Positions 1 to 13,339 of a stretch of DNA of 64,000 nt are shown piece after piece. Origin of the DNA: Cranoglanis bouderius (lineage: Eukaryota; Chordata; Actinopteri; Siluriformes; Cranoglanididae); the NCBI GenBank assembly GCA_023630585.1, contig CM042558.1:7843300-7907299 (forward strand), in the 5' to 3' direction. The notes beneath the pieces were generated by a model. The model saw nothing but the letters and a program-made list of their open reading frames with translations. It was not told the DNA's origin and did no database searches. The position numbers and the translations under genes are program-made. How positions within the stretch are numbered: position 1 is the stretch's first letter; each line of letters starts with the position of its first letter.

Positions 1-2076
1 GTCCATACATGCTTCTCTGGCTGATGCCGATATAGATCTTTTAAATTGCTGCTCAGTGATTTTTTGCTTTGGTTTCCTTCTTTTTCCTGCTGGTTTTTAT
101 GGATATAGTGTTTTTGTGTGTATTGCCTACCATTCTTGAAAAAGTGAAAGGCTACTGTATGTTACAGTTTTTCAAATGCTGTCAACAAAGTAATATGTGA
201 GTGTATAATTTATTGGTGATGTTCTGCCTAGGCAGTGGCAATATTTAATTGATAACAGTCGAAAAACTTAAGTGTAGTTTTTCTTTTTGTACAAATTTGA
301 GCTAACCATAGATGAGAATGATTGATTGATAAAATCATAAACCTGCTTATTAATCAAATAGAAGCATGCGAAAAGCTTTTATTCCGGAAAAAATGAACAA
401 CCTTAGTCTCGCAAGCCAGACTTCTAGCATTCGCAAGAGAGTCTGGTATCTTTCATCATAAACATGGCCAAGACCAACCGGAAGAGGTAATGTGACTGAC
501 ATGGCAGAAAACCTTTGCCCAAACAAAATGCGCAGGATTATCTTGTTTTGCTTTATTTTACCACTAACTTCTTCAAACGAAACTTGAATAACTTTAAACA
601 TGGGATTCTTTTAACTTTTTCAATCCATTGGTTACATCTTGCTTGAAAAAAAGATCACTGTGTCACAATGTTCAAAAGTTTGTTCTCCTGCATTCTGAAG
701 CTTGTTGCCAGAAAAGTGTACAAAAGACATCAGATGCTCTGTGGTCTGTGAGCGGAGCGTCTGAGGCTCAGACTAGTGGAACTTTAATATTGGCAGACCA
801 ATATCAGTCAGGACCTCGAGTATGCTTACCATTAAAATAGAAATATACTAAACTATCATACATTCAACTGCTCTGGAAATAACGTTTACTTTGCAGAGAT
901 CATATCCATGTGTGGAAAAATTTCAGTATGTTTCATCCTAAACGGATGAACACTAAATTGATAATTAAACAACACAGTGATAATAAATTCAGTCGGTGCA
1001 TTCAGGTCAGGCTGTGGGGAACATTCTGCACTCTTCACACAGTTAAATTGGCCTGATTTTTTTTTCCGGGCATGATAGAGTTTGACGGCTTATCATAAAA
1101 AACACTCCACATCGAACAAATAAAACAATCTGGGAAAACACACCATGCAATCTCTCAGCACCTCAAAATGGTGAGCTGAGTCACCAGAAAAGCATAACCA
1201 GGAGACATTTGGTTGTATCCCGTGTGTGGGTGCCACACACCATATGCCCTTTAGCAAGCCACAGAACCCACGCTGTTTTATAAGGTGTTAACACAAGGCT
1301 TGTTCCCCTTGTCTTCTATACAAAAATGTGTTACAAACAAATAAAATATATTTTATGATCCTTTACATTTCCAAGCCCTAAGGTTTGTTACCTAGTAACA
1401 ATGAAATAATGAAAAATGATAATAATTCAGTTAATCATGAGGCTCAGAATTATGGACGTTACAATGCTAATCAATATTTTATAATCTGTATCGGCTCATG
1501 CTGCTGATAAAATATATTTTCTCACAGATGTGTTTAAATTAGGGTAATGAAATAAAACCGAAACTAAATTCAAACAAAACCTGCTTAAACAAGTCGTTTG
1601 TAAAATCCCCTCAAACTCCAAACAGGGAAGTCCCCAAGTAATACTGCGCCAAATTAAACAAGTAAAGAATGAGCAGAGGAGTCCTGTATATCATTCACAC
1701 CATAGTATCAAACCAAACTTTGTTTAACATTGACACAGTACAGTTAAGCACAAATGCTTGCATCTTGTGTGATTTCTGGTTGGAAAAGTGTACATAAATT
1801 TTACAATTAATCCACATAAAAATTAAAAAAAAAAAAACCATAAGGTTAAAAAGTATTTGTGGATACATCCTGTAGAAGCCAATAATTCAAAACATTAAGC
1901 AAAATCAGCATACTATATGCAATAATGAAGAAACATTTGTGAATCCGGACACAATAATAAAATAAAAATGTCTTGCTATGAATTAAAAGTTATTGTTATC
2001 TTCATTTTGCCCATTTGCATGCTAATAATCAGTTTATTGTTTTACTATGTTGAAAATTGTTTGCATTATTATGTGT
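1..2076. other. Intergenic, nothing recognised
   Basis: AT-rich non-coding sequence. Open frames at 350-601 (-) and 628-840 (+) are short, lack splice context and resemble no family I know, so they are left out. No promoter, RNA gene or complete repeat was recognised. Confidence 0.5.
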
Positions 2077-2080
2077 CATG

Positions 2081-2116
2081 GATGGAGGAGTTGAGATGGA
2101 TGGAGGAGTTGAGATG
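2081..2116. repeat. Two-copy 18-bp tandem duplication
   Basis: The unit gatggaggagttgagatg occurs twice back to back. It is a small slippage-type duplication with no associated gene. Confidence 0.8.
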
Positions 2117-2159
2117 GATGCAAGCACAGTTAAGTCATTTATTAGAAAGGCAGACAGAC

Positions 2160-2585
2160 AAATCCAAAACGTGACTCAAACTCAAACAAAGTAACGGGAA
2201 ACAAGCAGAAGTCAGGTGATCTATGAACAATGATGGCAGGGATAATCCACACCACATGAACGAGGTAACAGAACAGGATCGAGAACTTGAATGTCACTAC
2301 ACAAAACAAATGGCTCGGCAAAGTCATGCAGCAAAACACTGAACATTACTTCGCACTAGAACAAAGAAACATGGGGGTTTAAATATACAAACTAACCAAA
2401 GGGCAAACTCAAAACAGGTGCAAGTAATCGAGACACATGAGGGAGACAACCAATGACAACCCAAATGGGGGGAGACAAGACATGAATCAAAACAAAACAC
2501 ACGTGGCAACATAAATAAACATGACAGTTCGGAAACGCGTGCTGTAGTGCCGCAGCACTACAGCACACACTTCCTGAGTTAATCC
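2160..2585. repeat. Probable dispersed repeat fragment (type unclear)
   Basis: The segment has the texture of abundant fish interspersed sequence, with many short CA/AAC-rich phrases and a palindromic core (gctgtagtgccgcagcactacagc interrupted at its centre, about 2540-2565). A stretch at 54440-54775 on the opposite strand has a similar style. I could not assign a class, and this is a resemblance rather than an alignment. Confidence 0.3.
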
Positions 2586-2600
2586 CTGACATTATAGAGT

Positions 2601-3018
2601 AGGGCTGTAGGACTCATTTCCAGTCTTGGACTTGAGATTGTCTCAAGGTGTTTTCTTTATCAACTTGGACTCGTCTCTAAATTTTTGGGATTTGTACTTG
2701 GATTCGTGTCGGTCTTGGGCATTGGCCTTGGTCTCAATCGAGGGCTTCTAAAAATAATATTCGTGTTGTCCTTTCTTTTTTTCACATACAAAAAGTCTGA
2801 CAATAAGTAATTGTTCTTCTAGAAAATGTCACCTAATCATTGTAGCAATGGACGAATGTAGCCAACTAGTTGAATTAAAGGAATTTGATGGTTTCCTGTC
2901 TTGATCTTGACTTGACTGACTTGACTTGAATCGACCTTGACTTAGCCTCAACCCGGGGATCAAGACTCAGCCATGACACCATCTTGGACTTGACAATGGT
3001 GGTCTTGACTACAGCCCT
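2601..3018. mobile_element. Small non-autonomous DNA element (MITE-like)
   Basis: A 418-bp segment begins with agggctgtag and ends with its exact reverse complement ctacagccct. The interior is a degenerate array of cttgga/gacttg phrases with no coding frame. Short terminal inverted repeats with a non-coding core fit a MITE, possibly hAT-related. No clear target-site duplication was found, so the boundaries rest only on the inverted termini. Confidence 0.5.
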
Positions 3019-4582
3019 ATTCATAAAGAACCATGAGAAGATGTGCTGCTATTCCCGATAAGAACTAACCATCTCAAATGTTCTTAATAGAGAACTGTAT
3101 TCACTGTAACTGTATCTGAGTGGTGCGTTAGATGAAGAAGATCGTCTATGGTGTTTCAAACATGCACAAGAAGAATCAGGTTTTAAGTGCATTAAGCACC
3201 AGGTATTTCCTTGCTAGTTTTACTCTGAAATGGAATTTAATAAAAGACTATAGCCACTCGGACTTTTACATAAATGAGTGTGAAATAAGAGGCTGAGACT
3301 AATATCAGCTTCAGGGAAAGCTGACGTGTGTCTGTACGACTGTGAGAATAATGAGAAATCTACTAGGACATCAAGTATCAGGGTAAGCATCTTTCTGTTT
3401 TGAGCAACGCTCTTTAACCAAAAGGGACATGACATTTTGCTTGAGCTGCAGGAACTCAAATGAAAAGAGAGCACAAATTGTGTCCTAACATTCCCTTAAA
3501 CACCACCTCGTAGTATGGAGACTATAAACAGCAATAATGTTTGCCATCTGAACTGTCAGAGAGAGCAAAGCTGATGTTACTGATACCACTAACACCATGT
3601 TATGAGATAAAAGCATAATATCTACTTTCCATTTCACAAACAGCTAAAAGTGGTGTAAAGGCTCCTGCTGGTAGGAGTTTACTTCAACTCTTAATCCTTA
3701 TTCTCACATTCTGTGATAAACATGTTGGCCCTGCCTATACACGCCAGCCGATTCCCAAACACGCTGCCCCGTCGGGTTACACCAGCACCATTAGTTCTGC
3801 CTGATCATGCCTACAAGTGCTGCTATTTGAGCCCCACCTACTGGGAAATTATTCTTATAATTGGTTCAAGCCAAGGACAACAATGTCACACTCCGTGAAT
3901 AGCTCCTAAATGTAATCTTAGAGAATGTATGTATCATGTATTTCTTAGTGTACGTCTCTGGTATGAAGGTATGAATGTGTCTGAATGTGACCTGTTAAGC
4001 ACACAGCCATTCACTGATGCAGTATCACTGAATCAGTGACCTTTGCTGAAGAACCACGTCTCAAATGGAATGTAAACTAGCAGGATGCTCCAGGTTACTT
4101 GTACACTGAATAACTGAATATTTGTGTAAACATCCTGAGGGTTTAACATTTGCCACTCAGTTATTTTCACCAAAAGCTACATGAGATAAAAGGTTAGCTC
4201 GGCTACTGAAAGGTCAAGGCGTAATTCCATGTATTAAATACCATTAGTATCCCTGCAGCCATCTGCCCCACCTGTCCACCACTAGCTACTGGAGGAATGT
4301 GGCCAAAGCAAAGCTTAGCTAGCAGTGGTCAGCCATATTAGTTGGTAGCAGTGGCAACATTATTTACGATTTACATGGGGATCAAATTTACAAGGATCAA
4401 ATTAAAGAGCCTGTTGTAAAAACATTTGTTAAGGGTATATGTGTCTAGGTTTTACTCTGTGAATGCATATCAACTAATGCATTATGCAACTTTATGGCAT
4501 TAGAACACCAATAAAGTTCCAAAGTGTACATTTTGTCCTGACATCAAAATATGTATTAACTATACTCAACACCATACATAGG
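3019..4582. other. Intergenic, nothing recognised
   Basis: Unremarkable AT-rich sequence. Frames at 3220-3474 (-) and 3713-3898 (+) have no family resemblance or splice support. Confidence 0.5.
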
Positions 4583-4745
4583 GTATTGGTAGCTCAGTGG
4601 TCTACTGATCGGAAGGCCACGAGTTCAAATCCCAGCACCGCCAAGCTGCCACTGCTGGGCCCTTGTGCAAGGGCCTTAACCCTCAACTGCTCAGTTGTGT
4701 AAATGAGATAAATGTAAGTGGCTCTGGATAAGGGTGTCTGCCAAA
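4583..4745 (+). repeat. tRNA-derived SINE
   Basis: The head has an A-box-like tagctcagtgg and a B-box-like agttcaaatccc about 35 bp later, which is the internal RNA polymerase III promoter layout of tRNA-derived SINEs. The body (gggcccttgtgcaagg, then ctcaactgctcagttgtgta) matches the two copies at 15501-15847. It ends in the common fish motif ctggataagggtgtctgcc. It abuts a Tc1 relic on its right. Confidence 0.75.
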
Positions 4746-5090
4746 CACCCCATTCAGCATTCAGTTGCCCATTCAGCCACAAGAGCATTAGTGAGGTCAG
4801 GCACTGATGCTGGGCAAGAAGTCTGGAGTGCAGTTGGCATTCCAGTTCATGCCAAAGGTGTTCAGTGGGGTTGAGGTCAAGGCTCTGTGCAGGCCACTCG
4901 AGTTCTTCCACTCCAATCTTGGCAAACCATGTCTTCATGGACCTTGTTTTGTGTTAGTTCCAGTGAAGGGAAATTGTAATGTTACAGCATACAGCGTCAT
5001 TATAGACAACTGTGTGCTTCCAACTTTGTGGCAACTGTTTGTTGAAGGAACAGGTGTCTACAAAAAACTTTTAGCCATACAGTGTACCTC
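4746..5090 (-). pseudogene. Tc1/mariner transposase C-terminal relic
   Basis: Read on the - strand, about 4745-4938 encodes the C-terminal end of a Tc1-like transposase, including the hallmark run WPAQSLDLNPTEHLWHELE, where the E is the third acid of the DDE triad. The N-terminal two thirds are missing. At about 5040-5085 the sequence gcaactgtttgttgaagg and following bases resemble a terminal inverted repeat. It is a dead fragment fused to the SINE on its left. Confidence 0.7.
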
Positions 5091-5106
5091 TTCACTAAAC
5101 ACTTAA

Positions 5107-7590
5107 CTGAGCACTAATGAAAAAAATATGTGACTTGTACTGTTTTTGTTGCTTTACTAACTCGTACTAACTCCTCTCCAAAAGGGTTTTAGCTTGATAG
5201 TATTGCTCATACATACAAATACTGATATTTTTTATAAATGTAGTTTTTACCCCTCCATTAAAAAATAGTGCCCATCAAAACAAATGTTTTCGAAAGTATC
5301 TCCGGCCACACAAAAACGCAAAAAAGATTTGAAAATACTCATATGAGCATGCCAGTCCAGTCATATGTCATAAACTGTTTTGTCAGACATCTCAAGAATA
5401 AAAATAAAAAAGCACGTGCATTGAGTGGTAGAGAAGGCAAAGTGCGGAAAAACACCAACACGGACAAAAGTTCGAAAACAAAATATAACCAAAACAAATA
5501 TTCATTATGCGTGAACAGATGAGGTGGAAGTACTGCTTAAGGTTACACTTTAATGCAAAGTGTTCATCCAAGTCTTATCCAGTGAGTTTGGTTCGTAGTA
5601 CTAGAGAGGAGGACTACTTCATATTCTAGGCCTCCTGATGAGGGTGCAACTCTAAAACAACATTACAATATTAAATCGAAAACAAACCATCAAATTATAA
5701 GCCACAACTAACTATCTGGTCTGCAGCCAAGATAAACAGCAGCCAAGAGTCCCAGCATTTACATAACACATGCAAAACTACAATGGGCATGCACAAGTTG
5801 GCATTGTAAGGTCAGTGTTTTCAAAACCATACATTTTTCTTTTTTTCTGTCCACACAAAAAAAAAAACCCTACACATTTTCAAAACTATACATATATGTG
5901 GATGGGACTCTGACCTATTTGTATTAGCATAAGGAAATCTTTTTGATGGAGACTTTAGTTCTGTTTTGTAAGTTGCTCTAGATACAGTCATTTGCCAAAT
6001 TCTGTAAATGTAAATGTAGAGGCTTGAACAAAAAAATGTGATTTACACAGATGTGTTTTTTTTAGACCACCACTTTGCCAAGCTACAGTGAAACTATTTC
6101 TGCACTATCCCGAAGGACATTACAATAATAGTATCTGTTTATTTGATGGGTTGGTGTAAATAAAGTGCTTGAGCTGCTGATGAAATGATGCATCGCTCTT
6201 CTATCTGAACTGAAGCTCGTTGTATCTGAACTCCCTGATGGCAGAGCACGGGTACCCACAGCCTACAGGCAATTCACACACGCCGATGACATGATTCTCC
6301 TCCCCATCTCCATGGATACAGCCATTCAGCGGCATGCACCATTTCGGAGGAGAATGATAAATTGCTGGCAATTTGCAGCTCTGTGCAATCTGCAGACACA
6401 AAGCAGGATTCTGGAAATGTGTTACATGTGGTGTATGCATTTCTCCATCCAGTTATGACAAGCCCCAGAATCCAAACTCGAGGACTCAATCCCATATTAA
6501 CTAGCATTACAAATATATATTGTTAGTTAAATGTCATCACAATAATTGACCTTGATTATACTGATATCACAGAAGGCTGCAATATGTTAATAAGGCTTCT
6601 AATTAATGACTACATGTTTTATTGTCAACTTGAGGCTCTGATTATTAATCCTGACCAATCTCAGACATTCTGAAATATAATTCTGTCTTCTTAGGAAATA
6701 TATTAGTCACTAAGTATTGGGCATTTTAATTTTAGTAAAATGCAGTTTAGTTTTTGTCCCATTCAGGTTGTGCTGCGCCAATTGAAAAAAGTCTTGTTTT
6801 TCTCTGAGCATCACCAATTAAATGGGAATACCCTCCTCTGGCTCTGTGATATCTCACCTTCACTAACCGACTCATGGGAAAACTGTGGCAACTAAATGCC
6901 CCACTTCACCTCTTTGAGACTGCAGTCCAATCCAAACAAATCACCTCAAAAGAGACATCCACTGCCATCTCGCCTCTTATCACATCTCTCCTCGGGGAAT
7001 GGGTGGAAAATCAGTCCCACTGACAGGAATGATGATCACCATTAATGAGGTCATTTAAAATCCATGGCTTGGAGCTGGACAGAGTGAAGGAGGAGGTGTG
7101 AGCTTGGGGTTGTTCTGAAAATTATTCTTCTGGAGTCATTTCAGTGGATTTGAGGGCATAGTTCAGGCAAAACAAAGTGATAAATTTATTAGCTAGCCTA
7201 CCACCAAGCAAACGCTGCCCAATTCCATCTTTTGATTGCCCAGAAACTTTCTAAATTACAAGTGGTAGCTAACATATGTCAAGTTGGTTTGCTAGTTGAG
7301 AACAACAATACAGGCTAAGGGACGTGAACGAGTTTATGATCATTATCTTCTTCAAATAAAGTTGCAGCTCAGCAAGTGGCAAGATTCAGAACCATGCGCT
7401 ATAGTTACAGTATCAAGGTGTGTTGCACCAACACCAACATGCGTTAAGTTTAAACATACATGCCAAATGGAAATGTTTATTTTGTAAAAGTCAATAAGGA
7501 ATATGGTTTCTGGTTCTTAAACCTGCTTGTCCACTTGGCATCTAGGAATAAGATAACTGCCTGAACACAAAGTTTCAACTTTTTGGGGGG
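5107..7590. other. Intergenic, nothing coding recognised
   Basis: Mostly unique-looking AT-rich sequence. A short scrap at about 5985-6015 (tttgccaaattctgtaaatg) matches the tail of a widespread fish repeat. The stretches 6200-6490 and 6890-7150 are less repetitive and richer in GC, so they could be conserved non-coding DNA. That is only an impression. Confidence 0.4.
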
Positions 7591-7599
7591 GATTTTTTC

Positions 7600-7975
7600 C
7601 CCCCATTTCCTCCCCAATTTCGTCTTGCCAATTCCCAACCACTAGCTAACTCTCCTCTATCACATAACAGCTACCAACCAGGGAGGTAAATACCTGCGTC
7701 CTCCAAGAAACATGACACCAATCTCTGTATCTTTTCAAACTGCTGTTCATGCTGTGTCAGGGAGCAGTGTAATACACTAACCCTAACCCCACACTAACCC
7801 TAAACCTAGCCCTATATACCCTCTTCCGTATACATGAGCACAAATGCCCACGATTGGTTAGTGTGGGTCTGATTGGCAGGGGAGACAGAGTATGTCTTCC
7901 ATCCCTTCCACTCAGAGGCCAATATTGCTCTCTTGACTCCTGGCCATAGATAGTTGTGGCATCATCAGGTTTCAA
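7600..7975 (-). repeat. Dispersed fish repeat, copy 1
   Basis: The ordered phrases ttgccaattcccaaccac, cctccaagaaacatg, caaactgctgttcatgctg and cacgattggttagt are shared, in the same order, with 54955-55200 (for example gccaattcccagcc, cctccaagacacgtg, caatctgctgctcaagc). Both are diverged copies of one family with no coding capacity. A ggtttcaaaattgc motif at the right end may be a decayed tRNA-like B box, which would make it a - strand SINE. Confidence 0.55.
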
Positions 7976-10900
7976 AATTGCATTCTCCCAATGATGGAGC
8001 TTTTCTGTTGTGCCACTCAGGATACCCCAACACTAAATCTACTTGTCCCAGGCACCCATGCTACTGATTTGTCCACTCCTGAGTGACAGGGTTGGAAGAA
8101 GAAGTGTGTAATGTTTAATGGGGACTAATATAATAAAAAAGATAACTAATAATATAGTAAGATATATATGAGTTTATATATGTATATAAACCATATATAT
8201 GCATGTGATAAAAAAAAAAAAAACATGGTGGTCTGATAAAATAATTTTTTATGAGTGCAGAAGGTTGTTCACTTCCAGTTAGCAGTGCTGAGCAATGACA
8301 CTTCTTTCTCTTTCCGGTACAGGTCTGAACAGGATGAGATCAAAAGATAAGCTGAATTCTCAAGAGAAAGTACTTTAGGATCCAAAGAAAACATGCAACA
8401 GGTGTGTCGCTCTAATCAAAATGGCATGCAGTAGCTCTAATCTAAATGCCAAATGTAAAGTCAAGCTGCCAAGGATGCAGCAGTGAGAAAAATGTATATA
8501 CTTGTTTTGGACTTTGAGTCACAGATTTGTTTATTCCAAGTTCTTGTAACTAGCCAAGTATGTGAACATATCTGGGATATCAGCAAAGAAAATAACAACG
8601 TTTGCTGCAATCCCACGGTCTTAAAAAGATCTCAGGTGCTGGGCAAACTCTCAAGTATATCAGTAATGAAGGCAGACAGTGTTGTATGCATTTTTGTGAT
8701 TTTGTTGTGGAATATATGTCGTCCTGGTTTAGACCAGAATCAGAAATTAATTCAGAAATCACTTTCTAACGTGAAATTAAACACATTGTACGAATCGACT
8801 ACTAAGCAAACAGTGACACGTCATGTTTTTGCAATGATATATTCGTCTGGCAGAATAGCAAGGAACTTATCTAAGTACTGTCTCTCACATAGCTCATGTT
8901 GTAGTGTGTGTTAGGTCTTTAAGACCACCTGAGCTTGAGAGGGGTATAAAGATGAATGAAAAACACATTAGGAAAACAGATAGGGTAAGTGTATCCATTA
9001 AGCCCATGTACCCTTTAAGCCCACTTTCAACTCTGAAGTCAAATTAAAAAAAGAGAAAATCATATTTTATGCTGCACATTATTTTAACCAGTCCAGTGAT
9101 TTGTTACTTCCCTGACATTTTTTACTGTATACCAATCACATTTTCAATGTTGAGTTAGCCCCACGCTTGTGCATGCTGTCTCAGGGGACCTCACACAAAG
9201 TCACCCAAAAACTTTGGTGTTTAAGGACGCTTCAGAAATCAAAACATTTGTGCAATTTTCAGCCATTTCTTTGGTAAATACATTGATATTATGTCAAACA
9301 AGAGATAAATGTATTGTTTTTTGTATGAACAAATAGTACTTTATCATTTTATATCATTTTCCTTTAAATGAAATATATGGAATTTAAATGGAGCTAATCT
9401 CAAGGTCAAACCATTAGCCTTACAGAAAGATAGACTGCCAACGAATTAAGCATGTGAACTACAAACACTAAATGTTTTGTGATTCATTTTTCATTAATTC
9501 ACAAATAAATACATCATAAATTGTTTTGTAGAGCAGATTATTTTCATAAATAATCTATAACTGTTGTACGCAGGAGACAACAGAAAAGAGCACTTTCTGG
9601 AGTTTGTACTGAAGAAAATGTACAAATCTTCTTTATAATGAAACCTTACACATTAAATCTTACACTGTGATTAACCACTAAGCCATAACATCCCTACTAT
9701 CACTGGAATATACTGTATGTATCTGTTACTACATACTCTATATATTTATAGAGGCACATTGCATAATAGCTAGCTATTAGAATTCAGCTAGTTTGTATCG
9801 TCGGAGGTGTTTTCATGCTAGCTAACATTTGGGAGATGAGGAATAAAGCTGTTGTTAGTTAGCATTAGCTAATGTTGGTCCTTGGTGAAAGAAACCCGTA
9901 TTTACCATCAGTAATTAAAATAAGAGTGCAATTTGAGGCACTTTGTCCTTTTGTGAATCTTTCTTGTGATTTTACTTTCATACTTTTAGTAAATTTAAGA
10001 GTTCATACATTTCTACTTTAACCTGAGTGAAGAATCTGAACTTCAAATCTTACAGGAGCATTTTTTTTTTTTTTTTTTTTACTTCTGCAAAGAATTTCTG
10101 CACTTTTTCCACCCCTGTAGAAAATTAGATCTAGTGACTAAAAAGTAAGGATGATTCATGATTATTTAGTAATGCATTAATATATACAGTGACAGCTCTG
10201 TTCTTACATTTCTTCACTTGGCAGATGCTTTCATGCAAAGTAACCTTCTTGTCACTAGCTGAGAAACGTATCCACTGAGCCACCATGTAGCAGACAGACG
10301 GCCTTCAGTCAGACTATCAGACTACGCTCTGAAGCAGACTGACAGTCTGAAGCATGTTTGTATTCATTCATGCCAGTATTCCACATAAGCACCAAGCCAT
10401 TTTGTCTCCATGACCACACAATCATCAGGCATAACTAACAAATTGATTACACAATACAATTTTGTACCAGTTACCAAGCGACGCTTTTAAAGTAACTTCC
10501 TCATGACTGCTGTAATAAGTCACTGATAATGCTTAGAAAAGAGCTGAAGAGTTCTCAGACACCGGACGCTGGTGAATGAGTAAAATAATGTTCAGTTCTT
10601 TATATGGTGCCTTCTTTTGGCCGAGGTTTATCCAGTTCATGCTTCTTTAAGCACATGTTCTCCTTAGTGACTTTGTGGAATGTGAGAGAACAGCATTTGC
10701 ATGGCGGTGTTATCGTCTCTACCTCCATGGCCCTTTGTTCTTTCCCCTTATTCATTTAAGTCTCTACAGTATGGCGCAGATCTAAGTCCAGGCAAGCAGA
10801 CTATTTGCTAATACTTTACTAGTACTCTCTCAAAACCTTGCTTAAGGCTCTGACATTTTCACAAGGAAAACTGATTCATCCTTCCTTATTTCATATAGGA

Positions 10901-11240
10901 ATACCTTAACTTACATGAGAATATTTATAAAATATTTCAAAATATGTCTAAAGCAATTCAAGCATGTCATATGCAGTAAGTGCCCATCTACAAAGCCAAC
11001 ATAAACAGTCGAGTCTGATAAAGAGGCATTGGCCTCACCTCTACAACCTATGAGTCATGTGACCCTGTAGCAGGAGCATTAACAGACTCTTTCAGGATAT
11101 AATCATGTGCCTAATGATTAAAAACACGACAGGCTGTGCTTTTATAAGAATATAGTCCATAACGGAGTGCTGTGATCCTCTTACAATTGGCAACAATTGC
11201 TTCTTTTTTTAAAATTTATTAATGAATGACACATGTTTGC
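7976..11240. other. Intergenic, nothing coding recognised
   Basis: AT-rich. The 143-codon frame at 8483-8914 (+) shows no known motif and no splice signals, and is treated as chance. A decayed scrap at about 10215-10245 (ggcagatgctttcatgcaaa) resembles the repeat at 63581-64000. A pure T run lies at about 10061-10080. Confidence 0.45.
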
Positions 11241-11249
11241 TGTTTATAG

Positions 11250-11620
11250 TTACACAGGGATATGACAAAAATATCATATCACTATATCTGAGGACATTTC
11301 TATGATATACAATGCGTACCACGATATATAATTTAGCTAACAAACTGTCCGTGAAACAGTAGTAAAATAAACAAAAAATCGTTAAACTGAGTTTGGCGAT
11401 ACTTTTCTTTAATGCCTACAAAATCCAAGAAGATTAAGTTTTTAAAAAAATTACGTCAAATCAACAGCATCCATTCAGTACCATTTAATTCGTAATTATT
11501 AAAAACGTAAAAAAAAATAAAAAAACATCACAACATACGAACGATATCTGAGAAAAGTGTATTGCGATATCATTTATCACAATAACAATATTATATCGAT
11601 ATACCGCCCAGCCGTATAGT
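11250..11620 (-). repeat. Dispersed repeat ending in atatcgatataccgcccagc
   Basis: The stretch carries repeated gatat/atatc phrases and ends in tatcgatataccgcccagcc, a phrase I associate with an abundant non-coding interspersed element of fish genomes. No frame or full termini were found. Family assignment is from recognition only. Confidence 0.4.
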
Positions 11621-12119
11621 TACATTTATGGAAAGTAGTTGAAATTCTGTGAGATAAGTTATCTCTTGTTAATTTCCAGTAATCACTTACATTCAAAGAT
11701 GGTACAATAATGTTTCTTCTCCGATACTGATATTGAAAACTACTAAGCTTTGAAATGAGTGAAAACTGAAGCACTTAATCCAGAATCCAGGAAAAAATAC
11801 ATAGCAAAAAACACGATTTACACAAAACTGCAGCTTTCACACAAAAATCACTTACAGTACAAGTATAAATATAATAAGAATGATTCAAAAATACAAATAA
11901 ATCTCTTTATATGTAAACATTTACAGTTCCAAAAATATCTTTACCAAATCCAACTCCAATCTTTTTCAATCTTTTGTTACAGGATTGGATCAAAGTCTAC
12001 CATTTTCTGTTGGTATCGATCCTGGGTGTCGTCCCGGTACCATCTCTACTTGCATTATAACAACAATAAACAGTTTTTCCTTCATCACCCTATTGTCTGC
12101 TCACTATTGATCTAAATAA

Positions 12120-12490
12120 GACAAAAAATGCAGATTGCCCTCTGTTACATCCTTTGACCTGAAGACTGTCCTGTGGTGGAAAACGTATGACTGTTACAAA
12201 GCACCGACATTCAAGACTCCTTCCGTAAATGCTAAATAAAAGTCTCCTAACAGAAAACATCACCATGTCAATGGGTATATGTTTTTTTTCTTTGCTAAAT
12301 AACAAGAAGTTAATGCATGTATTATTAGTCTTAGATTAGACCCGGTGAATGGGTTGTTACTATAGAAACAAGCACATTAATATAAAACTGCATTTAAATT
12401 ACAGCTGACCGAGCTGCTGTTGTAGAAAATTAGTCAACACCTTCTGACCAATCAGATTTGAGTATTCAACAATACTGTGGTGTAAAAATC
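12120..12490 (-). repeat. Dispersed repeat family R4, copy 1
   Basis: Read on the - strand it begins ccacagtattgttgaatac, continues tctgattggtcagaagg and later ggaaggagtcttgaatgtc. The same succession (ccacagcgctgttgaattc, gctgtaattcaaatcaac, ggaaggagtctcgggtgtc) occurs at 61135-61560 on the + strand. It is a non-coding interspersed family with at least three copies here, probably a non-autonomous DNA transposon. Confidence 0.6.
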
Positions 12491-12506
12491 ACCAGCCACC
12501 ATCACA

Positions 12507-12615
<109 letters not shown>

Positions 12616-13339
12616 CTTTACAGCTGAGGAACTCCAGATCCAAACAACATTCGAACACCCTGGCTCCTTTTTTTTTCCTTTTTACAATTTACGCTCAGCG
12701 GCCTTGACTTTGTCCTTGCACCTTGTTCAAAAGGGATGTTTTAGCTCCTAAAAGGGTTGCATAGCAAAACTAGACAAGAAGCAATCTTGGAACTTCTCAC
12801 AGCTTTTTCTGTTTTTTTTGGGTTTTTTTAGTCAGACTTTCTCACAGAGTAAGCCTTTGTTTTTCTTATACAGTAATGAATACTTCCTAGGCAGATATAT
12901 AACCCATGTTACGATTTTAAAACCTACTCTGATTAATGTTCTCGCTTGTTTACAGACTGCGAGACTACAGACTGTGGCTCTTTAGAAATCCTCAGTGTCC
13001 CATCACTAAGCCTTTAAAAAAACACAAAAATATTATTTGAAAATATATTAAAACTAGGTTTAATAGTATTTTTGGTTTAAAAATTCATCAATAGTAATAC
13101 ATATTATACAATACACCAATCAGTCAAATTAAGTGGGACTAAATATCACATGTAGTAAGAATGAACTGGGCTTAGTTAAGGCACCATCATTGCTTCAACA
13201 ACCCCATTACTTACATTCCATACATTCCATGAGCTGACTGCACTGGTTGGGACATTGTAACAGGCGCTGGAAAGTGCTGTGTGCCTGTAAATATTCTGAT
13301 ATAAGAAATTAATTATAAACTCATTTGGCCTCACTTATG

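Noticed and set aside
350..601. 83-codon - strand frame (begins MFKVIQVSFEEVSGKIKQNK)
   Set aside because: The peptide looks protein-like, but no family was recognised and no splice sites frame it. It could be part of an old repeat.
7780..7815. Telomere-like cactaaccctaacc run
   Set aside because: Only a few imperfect units inside a dispersed repeat, not an interstitial telomeric array.
8483..8914. 143-codon + strand frame
   Set aside because: No recognisable motif, no flanking splice signals, no close homologue recalled, and low-complexity neighbours. Chance frames of this length occur in a 64-kb window.
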